Program-made: the position numbers and the translations under genes | Assembly: GCA_002438865.1 (NCBI GenBank) | Contig: DJRJ01000135.1 | Span: 1-5,188, forward strand | DNA from: Clostridiales bacterium UBA6363 | GTDB lineage: Bacteria > Bacillota > Clostridia > UBA1381 | Length of the DNA: 5,188 nucleotides | Direction: 5' to 3' | The notes under the pieces: model-generated | The model's database searches: none | Told to the model about the DNA's origin: nothing | Seen by the model: only the letters and a program-made list of their open reading frames with translations | Part shown: piece after piece, positions 1-5,188 of the stretch | Layout of the letters: each line of letters starts with the position of its first letter | Numbering within the stretch: the first letter of the stretch is position 1

Positions 1-979
1 AAAGCACCAGGTGCGAGCCTGATGACCACGAATATATTTCATCACCGCTCTTGTTATAAACGGAAAACGCACCTCTGTACGACTGCCTGTTTACAACTAC
101 CGCCGCATCGCCGTTCATACTCAGTCCGCATGAGAGAATATTGGCATCCGTATTTATATCGTACAAAAGCTTTTTATCCTCATACAGACACATTTTAGTT
201 CCGTTTTTCTGCGCTATGAGGATATAATCGCCCTCCGCTTTCAAAATCGGGTCTATTACGGAGGTATTCATTTCCCATTCGATTTTTCCCGATGAATTTA
301 TATAACATATATAGTTCGATTTTGCGCACACTATTCCTTTTTTGTACACCGCAAACTTCGACTCCGAAGCTGTTTCAAACGGAACTATATTTGAAAAATC
401 CACATCGGTATTATATTCGCGTTCTTCGGGTTTGGGCGTTGCTTTTACCTTTGTCTGCTCGGTTTTGCTGTCCTCCGATACGGAGTCCTCGGATATTGCC
501 GAAAGGTCGTTTAACGGCTCGTCCGTGCCTTTGGGCGCTTTGGGTGTGAGGTTTATTCCCATATTGCGCAGTATTCCCGACACATTGGCTGCAAAATTAC
601 GCTTATACGTCCCTATTACGCCCGTGTCTATCATCGAGAACACGCACATAACAGCAAATATTGCCGCCGCAATTACGGCGTATTTTATTATGCGCCGTCC
701 TCCGCTTTTTTTAGGCTCGTCGGAAAAATCCATCTCCGTTATGCCCGTATCGTCATTATCGGACGAAAAATATTCCTCGCCCTTGTCCGTTTCATCGGCT
801 TGCAGAGAGGTTTCCTCGCTTTCCCCCGTTTCGGAAATTTCCTGTTCGGGCTCAGCCGTTTCGGGATTTTCCTGTTCGGGTTCAGCCGTTTCGGCTGTTT
901 CCTGTACAACTTCCTCCGTATCGCCGTTATCCCCGTCCTCATCGGGATATTTTATCATATCTTTTATATCGTCACTCAC
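1..979 (-). CDS. Single-pass membrane protein resembling the DUF5711 family, C-terminus beyond the window (partial)
   Basis: The first 326 codons are present and the frame is open to the window edge. The start is GTG at 979, overlapping the truA stop by eight bases. Residues 1-89 are strikingly acidic (35 Asp/Glu against 3 Lys/Arg) and hold a ten-residue repeat at 26-55. KKSGGRR (90-96) then precedes one hydrophobic helix at about 97-117. The positive residues before the helix suggest the acidic tail is cytoplasmic and the rest outside. Residues 146-192 are a charged, Pro/Ser/Lys-rich linker. From about 200 the sequence has repeated short beta-strand units (FAVYKKGIVCAKSNYICYIN, GKIEWEMN, GDYILIAQKNG, NGDAAVVVNRQ, FSVYNKSGDEIYSW) in the style of a beta-propeller of PQQ/WD40 type. 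This plan fits DUF5711 proteins of Clostridia, whose function is unknown. The family assignment is from recalled resemblance; the open frame and topology are seen directly. No signal peptidase site is evident. Confidence 0.75.
   Translation of the reverse strand, partial: MSDDIKDMIKYPDEDGDNGDTEEVVQETAETAEPEQENPETAEPEQEISETGESEETSLQADETDKGEEYFSSDNDDTGITEMDFSDEPKKSGGRRIIKYAVIAAAIFAVMCVFSMIDTGVIGTYKRNFAANVSGILRNMGINLTPKAPKGTDEPLNDLSAISEDSVSEDSKTEQTKVKATPKPEEREYNTDVDFSNIVPFETASESKFAVYKKGIVCAKSNYICYINSSGKIEWEMNTSVIDPILKAEGDYILIAQKNGTKMCLYEDKKLLYDINTDANILSCGLSMNGDAAVVVNRQSYRGAFSVYNKSGDEIYSWSSGSHLVL
811..904 (-). repeat. In-frame 30-bp tandem repeat coding for an acidic decapeptide
   Basis: Three successive ten-residue units, QETAETAEPE, QENPETAEPE and QEISETGESE, occupy residues 26-55 of the DUF5711-like protein. 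At DNA level the spans 841-870 and 871-900 (plus-strand view) match at 26 of 30 bases. The adjacent span 811-840 is a more diverged copy. The 30-base period keeps the frame, so copy number can change without breaking the gene. Confidence 0.75.
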
Positions 980-1706
980 CGTAAAACACCTCCTCCAGCC
1001 GAAGTCCGCAGGCGGGCGCTGTTATCCCCGCCCGTTCCCTGTTACGTGATTTTATAATATCCGCCGCACTTTCCCGTATTATACCGCCGCCTATCTGAAC
1101 AAGCGTTCCTGCCATAATGCGCACCATATTATACAAAAAACCGCTGCCGGTAACATCTATCATGATAATGTCATTTTCTTTTTCAACGTTTATCGAATAA
1201 ATCGTTCTCACCGTTGTTTTTACCGAAAATCCGCTTGCGGCAAACCCGATAAAATCGTGTTCGCCCAAAAATGCCGCCGCCTCACGGCGCATTTTTTCCA
1301 CGTCAAGCTTATGCTTATAATGCCATGCGTAACGGCTTTCAAACACATCGGGAAATTCGGCGTTTAATATCCTGTATATATACCTCTTTTTAATTGCACT
1401 TCTGTTTGAACAAAATTCATCACGCACTGCCTCGGACTTTGTGCATACAATGTCCGGCGGAAGCTTTGTGTTTAGTGCATACGCATACCGTTCGGGCGGT
1501 ATATTTGCGTCGGTATGGAAATTGCACACGTAGTTTTTTGCGTGCACGCCCGAATCGGTACGTCCGCACCCTGTGGGACATATCCGCTCGCCCGTTACGG
1601 CAAAAATCGCTTCGGACAGCTTTTGCTGTATCGTTTCGCACCCCGTCTGCACCTGCCAGCCGTGATAATTCGTACCGTCATATTGAAGTGTAACCCTAAT
1701 ATTCAT
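972..1706 (-). CDS. truA: tRNA pseudouridine(38-40) synthase TruA
   Basis: A cytosolic enzyme that isomerises uridines 38, 39 and 40 of the tRNA anticodon arm to pseudouridine. It has 244 residues, close to the roughly 245-270 usual for bacteria. The N-terminal strand RVTLQYDGTNYHGWQVQ (4-20) is standard. The catalytic motif is GCGRTDSGVHAK (46-57) with Asp51 as the nucleophilic aspartate. KKRYIYRI is the conserved K-x-Y-x-Y type strand in mid-protein. The C-terminal half holds HDFIGFAASG, TVRTIYSI and the core GSGFLYNMVRIMAGTLVQIG (187-206), then GITAPACGLRLEEVFY near the end. The ATG at 1706 fits the family start; an in-frame TTG at 1733 would add nine residues overlapping ecfT. Only a weak GAGAAAG (1717-1723) precedes the ATG. 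It follows ecfT by 16 bases, a common Firmicutes order, and its last codons hold the ribosome binding site of the next gene. Confidence 0.97.
   Translation of the reverse strand: MNIRVTLQYDGTNYHGWQVQTGCETIQQKLSEAIFAVTGERICPTGCGRTDSGVHAKNYVCNFHTDANIPPERYAYALNTKLPPDIVCTKSEAVRDEFCSNRSAIKKRYIYRILNAEFPDVFESRYAWHYKHKLDVEKMRREAAAFLGEHDFIGFAASGFSVKTTVRTIYSINVEKENDIIMIDVTGSGFLYNMVRIMAGTLVQIGGGIIRESAADIIKSRNRERAGITAPACGLRLEEVFYGE
987..996 (-). promoter_or_regulatory. Ribosome binding site of the DUF5711-like gene
   Basis: GGAGGAGGTG, a near-ideal match to the 16S rRNA tail, lies within the last codons of truA. The GGAGG core ends nine bases before the GTG at 979. It decides this non-ATG start and supports expression coupled to truA. 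Confidence 0.8.
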
Positions 1707-1722
1707 TATATCATTACTTTCT

Positions 1723-2541
1723 CTAAATTTCAATTACCATTTCCGCAGCGGCAAGAATTGCCATACACACGGCAAATATGATTATCAGCTTTATATCCTG
1801 TGCCGTTATACGGCTTTCTTTCATTTTCGTTCTGCCCTCGCCGCCTCTGTAACAGCGTGCCTCCATTGCCGTTGCAAGCTCGTCCGCACGGCGGAATGCG
1901 CTTACAAAAAGCGGTATTAGTATGGGTATCATGGCTTTTGCACGGGCGATTAAATTACCCGTTTCAAAATCCGCTCCCCTTGCTTTTTGCGCTTTCATTA
2001 TCTTTTCCGTTTCCTCCGAAAGTGTCGGGATAAATCTTATCGCAATCGTCATCATCATCGCAATTTCGTGCGACGGCACTTTTATTCGGTTTAACGGCTT
2101 CAAAAGCTTTTCTATGCCGTCCGTAAGCTGTAACGGCGACGTCGTAAGCGTTAAAAGCGATGAGCCTATCATCAGAAACGCAAGCCGCAGTGCCATTATT
2201 ATCGCCGTCGACAGTCCCTCATACGTGATTTTAAGCGTGAATTTGAAAATCGGTATGCTTACAAGCATCGTGCCTTTTGTAAGGAACAAATTCAGCACCG
2301 CAGTGAATACAAAAATCCACAGCATCGGGCGCAGTCCCCTCAATACGTGCTTTACCTTTATTCCGCTTACCATTACAACCGTTGCGGTGTATACCGTCAC
2401 TATCAGATACGAAACAGGCTTTTTTATCATAAACAGCACAAGAATGTACACAAACACCGCTATTATTTTAAGCCTTGCGTCCATTTTATGTATCGGAGAG
2501 TCGCCCGGGATATACTGACCTATTGTTATGTCTTTAATCAT
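1723..2541 (-). CDS. ecfT: Energy-coupling factor transporter transmembrane protein EcfT
   Basis: The integral membrane scaffold that joins the EcfA1/EcfA2 pair to exchangeable substrate-binding S components. It has 272 residues, typical for the family. The N-terminal signature GQYIPGDSPIHKMDARLKI (8-26) is diagnostic. Hydrophobic segments lie at about 26-39, 43-61, 73-88, 110-132 and 251-270, with a further amphipathic/hydrophobic stretch near 204-216. The long cytoplasmic region contains two coupling motifs that contact the ATPases: KAQKARGADF (183-192, Ala-Arg-Gly) and AMEARCYRGGEGRT (225-238). In the second, the usual Gly is Cys230; Arg229 is kept. I believe Cys at this site is common in clostridial EcfT, so loss of function is not implied. 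The gene overlaps ecfA2 by eight bases and ends 16 bases before truA. No S component is encoded in the window, as expected for a shared group II module. Confidence 0.95.
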   Translation of the reverse strand: MIKDITIGQYIPGDSPIHKMDARLKIIAVFVYILVLFMIKKPVSYLIVTVYTATVVMVSGIKVKHVLRGLRPMLWIFVFTAVLNLFLTKGTMLVSIPIFKFTLKITYEGLSTAIIMALRLAFLMIGSSLLTLTTSPLQLTDGIEKLLKPLNRIKVPSHEIAMMMTIAIRFIPTLSEETEKIMKAQKARGADFETGNLIARAKAMIPILIPLFVSAFRRADELATAMEARCYRGGEGRTKMKESRITAQDIKLIIIFAVCMAILAAAEMVIEI

Positions 2542-3394
2542 CACTGTCGCCTCCGATCAGCTTTTTAAGTGAGCTTACCGCCTCTTTTACGGTAAAAATG
2601 TTCTTATCGGCATGATAACCCAAAAGATTAAGCTTAAGCATCAGATGCGTTATCTGCGGAACGTCAAGTCCTATCTCGATAAGACGCTCGCTGTGCGAGA
2701 ATATTTCCCTGACGCTGCCGCTCATTTCTATCCGTCCGCTGTTCATCACGATTACGTTGTCAGCAGTTTCCGCCACGTCCTCCATAGAGTGTGACACGAA
2801 AATTATTATCATTTTGGGATTTTTCTCATGCAGTGCTTTTATGGTATCGAGCATTTCCACTCTGCCTTTGGGATCAAGTCCTGCGGCAGGCTCGTCAAGA
2901 ATAAGCACCTCCGGCTCCATTGCAAGCACACCGGCTATTGCCGCACGGCGCTTTTGCCCGCCCGAAAGCTCGAACGGGGAATATTCCGAATAACGCTCGT
3001 CTATACCCGTAAGCTCCATTGCACGGCGCACACGCAAGTCAATCTCCTCCTCCGAAAGCCCCATATTCTTAGGCCCGAAAGCGATGTCCTTGTACACTGT
3101 TTCCTCAAACAGCTGATGCTCCGGATACTGGAATACCAATCCGACTTTTCTGCGTATTTCCTTTAAATCGGCGCCCTTTTCGGTTATATCTGCGCCGTCA
3201 ATTATTATCCTGCCCGAGTCGGGACGGATAAGCGCATTAAACATCTGTATAAGCGTGGATTTTCCGCTCCCCGTATGCCCGATTACCGCCGTAATGCTGC
3301 CGTCGGGGATTTCGAGGTTTACATCACGGAGCGCATACGTTTCAAACGGCATACCCCTGTTGTATATATACTCTATGTGTTCTGTCTTAATCAT
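2534..3394 (-). CDS. ecfA2: Energy-coupling factor transporter ATPase EcfA2
   Basis: The second ATPase of the ECF module, pairing with EcfA1 as a heterodimer on EcfT. It has 286 residues, normal for the family. Motifs are Walker A GHTGSGKST (39-47, Lys45), Q-loop VFQYPEHQLFEETVYKDIAF (87-106), signature LSGGQKRR (143-150), Walker B VLILDEP (163-169, Asp167/Glu168) and switch His202. The FQYPEHQLFEETVYKDIAFGP block and the insertion PFETYALRDVNLEIPDG near the N-terminus are hallmarks of EcfA2 rather than EcfA1. All catalytic residues are present. The ATG at 3394 is chosen because MIKTEHIEYIY matches the family start and GGGGGTGG lies six bases upstream; an upstream in-frame start at 3430 would add 12 unrelated residues encoded inside ecfA1. 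It overlaps ecfA1 upstream and ecfT downstream by eight bases each, through the same octamer ATGATTAA. Confidence 0.95.
   Translation of the reverse strand: MIKTEHIEYIYNRGMPFETYALRDVNLEIPDGSITAVIGHTGSGKSTLIQMFNALIRPDSGRIIIDGADITEKGADLKEIRRKVGLVFQYPEHQLFEETVYKDIAFGPKNMGLSEEEIDLRVRRAMELTGIDERYSEYSPFELSGGQKRRAAIAGVLAMEPEVLILDEPAAGLDPKGRVEMLDTIKALHEKNPKMIIIFVSHSMEDVAETADNVIVMNSGRIEMSGSVREIFSHSERLIEIGLDVPQITHLMLKLNLLGYHADKNIFTVKEAVSSLKKLIGGDSDD
2550..2554 (-). promoter_or_regulatory. Ribosome binding site of ecfT
   Basis: GGAGG within the end of ecfA2 lies eight bases before the ATG at 2541 and only five before an in-frame GTG at 2544. The spacing and the better codon favour 2541. Confidence 0.8.
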
Positions 3395-4226
3395 TCGGAG
3401 CCACCCCCAATATCCGCACCAGCTCCGCAAGACATTCGTCCACCGTCAGAATGTCGGTCGGTATCCGTATTCCGCTTTTGTTAAGCTCATACGCAAGCTC
3501 CGTCACCTGCGGAACGTCAAGTCCCATTGACTTTATACGCTCCGTATTTTTAAACACTTCTCTCGGAGTTCCGTCCATAACTATTTCGCCGTCAGCCATT
3601 ACAGCCACACGGTCAGCCTCGACAGCCTCCTCCATATAATGCGTTATCAGAATAACGGTCATATTGCGTGATTTGTTAAGCCTTTTTAACGTGCTCATAA
3701 CATCACGCCGTCCGGACGGATCGAGCATTGCGGTCGGCTCATCGAGAATGAGTATTTCAGGCTCCATTGCAAGCACCGCCGCAATTGCGGTGCGCTGTTT
3801 CTGTCCGCCCGAAAGCGCCGAAACGGAGGCTGTTGCCATATCTGACAAGCCTGCGATTTCAAGACATTCGTCCACACGGCGGCGTATTTCCTTAGGCTCA
3901 ACGCCGAGATTTTCGGGTGCAAACGCCACCTCGTCCTCGACTATGGCGGCTACCATCTGATTATCGGGATTTTGGAACACCATTCCGGCGGACGAGCGTA
4001 TATCAAACAGATTTTTTTCGTCTGCGGTATTCATTCCCTTTACGTACACCGCTCCGCCGCTCGGCAAAAGTAATGCATTAAAGTGCCGTGCAAGCGTGGA
4101 CTTGCCTGTTCCGTTTCTGCCCAGAATTGCAGTGAACGAGCCTTTTTCTATATTCATATTTATGTGTTTGAGTATCTCTTTCGTTTCATCAAACGAAAAG
4201 CATACGTCCTCTGCTTTTATAATCAT
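3387..4226 (-). CDS. ecfA1: Energy-coupling factor transporter ATPase EcfA1
   Basis: One of two ATPases that bind EcfT at the cytoplasmic membrane face and drive uptake through interchangeable S components. From the ATG at 4226 it has 279 residues, the usual length. Visible motifs are Walker A GRNGTGKST (36-44, Lys42), a Q-loop in VFQNPDNQMVAAIVEDEVAF (83-102), signature LSGGQKQR (138-145), Walker B ILILDEP (158-164, Asp162/Glu163) and switch His196. The stretch NPDNQMVAAIVEDEVAFAPE separates EcfA1 from EcfA2. The catalytic set looks complete. The C-terminal part (from about 230) carries the VPQVTELAYEL segment shared with EcfA2 and the terminal dimerisation region. A second in-frame ATG at 4238 would add MEKG. 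I prefer 4226 because it gives the ATGA overlap with the upstream stop, has a weak GGA about seven bases upstream, and matches the usual family start; the choice is not certain. The end overlaps ecfA2 by eight bases. Confidence 0.95.
   Translation of the reverse strand: MIIKAEDVCFSFDETKEILKHINMNIEKGSFTAILGRNGTGKSTLARHFNALLLPSGGAVYVKGMNTADEKNLFDIRSSAGMVFQNPDNQMVAAIVEDEVAFAPENLGVEPKEIRRRVDECLEIAGLSDMATASVSALSGGQKQRTAIAAVLAMEPEILILDEPTAMLDPSGRRDVMSTLKRLNKSRNMTVILITHYMEEAVEADRVAVMADGEIVMDGTPREVFKNTERIKSMGLDVPQVTELAYELNKSGIRIPTDILTVDECLAELVRILGVAPND
3401..3408 (-). promoter_or_regulatory. Probable ribosome binding site of ecfA2
   Basis: GGGGGTGG lies six bases before the ATG at 3394, inside the last codons of ecfA1. 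It is less perfect than the GGAGG sites of the other genes, and supports 3394 over the upstream in-frame start at 3430. Confidence 0.6.
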
Positions 4227-5089
4227 ACCTTTTTCCATCTTCCGCTTATGCCACAGGGCAGTATAAGTCCGTTTGCGGACATCGGCAGACCTATTTCGTC
4301 AGCCGCTGCCTCACCGCCGTATTTACGTTTCATTGTCATTGTGAGTATATTTATAAGAATTTGTGCGCTTAGTCCCGTTGTGTATGAATTTATAAGGAAA
4401 AACAGCGGGTCGGGGGAGAGTATTTTCATACATTCCTCAATCAGCGGATACAATTCGTTTTCTATCTTCCACACCTCGCCCGACGGGCCTCGTCCGTATG
4501 AGGGGGGATCCATTATTATTGCATCGTACTGTCTTTTGCGGCGTCCCTCACGCTGTACGAATTTTATTACGTCATCGACTATATAGCGCACGGGTCTGTC
4601 GCCGAGTCCCGACGATACAACGTTTTCTTTTGCCCACGTAACCATTCCCTTTGATGCGTCGACGTGAACCACCTCCGCACCGGCGGCAAGCGCCGCAACG
4701 GTTGCACCGCCCGTGTATGCGAAAAGATTAAGCACACGCACGGAGCGTCCGGCGTTTTTTATAAGCTCCGAGAACCAGTCCCAGTTTACCGCCTGTTCGG
4801 GGAACAATCCCGTATGCTTAAAGCCCATGGGCTTTATGTTAAACGTAAGGTCACGATAATGTATTTCCCATCTCTCGGGCAGCTTGGTGAAATACTGCCA
4901 CTTTCCTCCGCCCGAATTTGAGCGGTGATACCATGCGTCCGTTTTGTTCCACGGCGCACTCTCGGACTGCTCGCTCCATACCGCCTGCGGATCGGGTCGG
5001 CGCAGGAGATATTTTCCCCAGTATTCCAGCTTTTCTCCGCTTCGGGAATCTATTAATTTGTAGTCAGTCCACTTGTCTGCAAGATACAT
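4223..5089 (-). CDS. Class I SAM-dependent methyltransferase, RlmI/COG1092-like (probable RNA methyltransferase)
   Basis: A 288-residue cytosolic protein predicted to transfer a methyl group from S-adenosylmethionine. The N-terminal third (about 1-100) includes LEYWGKYLLRRPDPQ (21-35), YHRSNSGGG (54-62) and the conserved block KPMGFKHTGLFPEQ (86-99). The Rossmann-fold catalytic half follows. Motif I is VLNLFAYTGGATVAA (119-133), with HVDASKGMVTWAKEN (142-156) supplying the acidic ribose-binding residue. DD at 172-173 is the likely adenine contact, and motif IV is DAIIMDPPSYGRG (189-201). DPPSY is typical of COG1092 enzymes, whose characterised E. coli members RlmI and RlmK/L methylate 23S rRNA. 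It lacks a clear PUA domain at the N-terminus and is shorter than RlmI (about 400 residues), so its substrate cannot be assigned. Its stop TGA overlaps the ecfA1 ATG by four bases, implying translational coupling. It is the first gene of the visible unit. The family is very likely; RNA as substrate is inference. Confidence 0.9.
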   Translation of the reverse strand: MYLADKWTDYKLIDSRSGEKLEYWGKYLLRRPDPQAVWSEQSESAPWNKTDAWYHRSNSGGGKWQYFTKLPERWEIHYRDLTFNIKPMGFKHTGLFPEQAVNWDWFSELIKNAGRSVRVLNLFAYTGGATVAALAAGAEVVHVDASKGMVTWAKENVVSSGLGDRPVRYIVDDVIKFVQREGRRKRQYDAIIMDPPSYGRGPSGEVWKIENELYPLIEECMKILSPDPLFFLINSYTTGLSAQILINILTMTMKRKYGGEAAADEIGLPMSANGLILPCGISGRWKKV

Positions 5090-5096
5090 TTTCTTT

Positions 5097-5101
5097 CCTC
5101 C
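5097..5101 (-). promoter_or_regulatory. Ribosome binding site of the methyltransferase gene
   Basis: GGAGG lies seven bases before the ATG at 5089. It fixes this start over an in-frame TTG at 5176, which would add 29 unconserved residues and run through both leader hairpins. Confidence 0.85.
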
Positions 5102-5123
5102 GTGATATGGCTGTATTCCTGAC

Positions 5124-5149
5124 CGCCGACAAAATATTGCCGTCGGGCG
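5124..5149 (-). other. GC-rich inverted repeat in the leader before the methyltransferase gene
   Basis: Read on the minus strand, CGCCCGAC and GTCGGCG form a seven-base-pair stem with one bulged C around an 11-base AT-rich loop. It directly follows the A/T-rich hairpin and sits about 22 bases before the GGAGG ribosome binding site of the first gene. No T-run follows it on the minus strand, so it is not a standard terminator. It could be an mRNA leader structure or chance; nothing here identifies a known riboswitch. Confidence 0.3.
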
Positions 5150-5174
5150 AAAAAAGTGATTAGACACTTTTTTC
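5149..5174 (-). terminator. Perfect 10-bp inverted repeat, possible intrinsic terminator of the preceding gene
   Basis: On the minus strand GAAAAAAGTG and CACTTTTTTC pair perfectly around the six-base loop TCTAAT. The A-run/T-run stem is the form often seen at bidirectional Rho-independent terminators, where the U-tract is part of the stem. It lies upstream of the methyltransferase, so it most likely ends transcription of a gene beyond position 5188. A short open frame entering from the window edge stops at TAA inside the loop (YSSFEKSV-stop), which would suit the tail of such a gene, but it is too short to prove. Only three of the ten base pairs near the loop include two G:C pairs, so the hairpin is weak; confidence is limited. 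Confidence 0.45.
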
Positions 5175-5188
5175 AAAACTACTGTATG

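Noticed and set aside
739..942. A 67-codon minus-strand open frame, rich in Arg, Lys and Pro
   Set aside because: It is an alternative frame inside the DUF5711-like gene, produced by the 30-bp repeat; it has no ribosome binding site of note.
342..1049. A 235-codon plus-strand open frame rich in Ser, Val and Pro
   Set aside because: It is antisense to the DUF5711-like gene and the end of truA. Its serine-rich, repetitive composition is what the reverse strand of an acidic GAA/GAG/ACG-rich region gives. It has no recognisable domain, and the minus-strand gene has an excellent ribosome binding site.
1922..2518. A 198-codon plus-strand open frame
   Set aside because: It lies wholly antisense to ecfT, whose motifs are unmistakable; its hydrophobic residues mirror the membrane segments of EcfT.
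4083..4586. A 167-codon plus-strand open frame
   Set aside because: It runs antisense across the join of the methyltransferase and ecfA1, both well supported, and shows no family motif.
5090..5176. N-terminal extension of the methyltransferase from an in-frame TTG
   Set aside because: The extra 29 residues have no conserved pattern, run through both leader hairpins, and skip the ideal GGAGG placed seven bases before the ATG at 5089.
5150..5180. Possible promoter with TTGAAA as a -35 box on the minus strand
   Set aside because: No acceptable -10 hexamer lies 16-18 bases downstream; that position holds the T-run of the hairpin. The match is incidental to the A/T-rich inverted repeat.
1..5188. 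Search for CRISPR repeats, tRNA genes, insertion-sequence ends, phage or toxin-antitoxin genes
   Set aside because: No spaced repeats, cloverleaf, transposase motif or terminal inverted repeats were seen. Nearly every base is taken by the six minus-strand genes.

Overview
The window looks like a chromosomal segment of an anaerobic Firmicute of class Clostridia. This rests on the protein families, the gene order ecfA1-ecfA2-ecfT-truA, strong GGAGG-type ribosome binding sites, and heavy use of ATA isoleucine codons together with moderate GC. No rRNA, tRNA, CRISPR array, insertion sequence or phage gene is visible. All genes lie on the minus strand and are read from high to low coordinates, so the window is one tightly packed transcription unit cut off at its 3' end.

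Layout in transcription order. Positions 5188-5090 are a short leader with two abutting inverted repeats and no convincing promoter. Next come a class I SAM-dependent methyltransferase of the RlmI/COG1092 type (5089-4223), the ECF-transporter ATPases EcfA1 (4226-3387) and EcfA2 (3394-2534), and the transmembrane coupling protein EcfT (2541-1723). These are followed by tRNA pseudouridine synthase TruA (1706-972) and the first 326 codons of a single-pass membrane protein that resembles the DUF5711 family (979 to beyond position 1). Neighbouring genes overlap by 4 or 8 bases except ecfT/truA, which are 16 bases apart. No gap exceeds 100 bases.

How the genes work together: EcfA1, EcfA2 and EcfT form the shared energizing module of a group II energy-coupling-factor importer. 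It powers separately encoded substrate-binding S components for vitamins and metal ions. No S component is encoded here. TruA modifies tRNA anticodon arms, and the methyltransferase probably modifies RNA, so the unit combines nutrient uptake with RNA modification. This echoes the common Firmicutes arrangement in which ecfA1-ecfA2-ecfT-truA sits beside ribosomal protein genes. Here the ribosomal genes are absent and the flanks are the methyltransferase and the DUF5711-like gene.

I see no clearly new biological system. The least ordinary items are the acidic, decapeptide-repeat N-terminus of the membrane protein, the replaced flanks of the ecf-truA block, the recurring 8-base gene overlaps, and the paired hairpins before the first gene.
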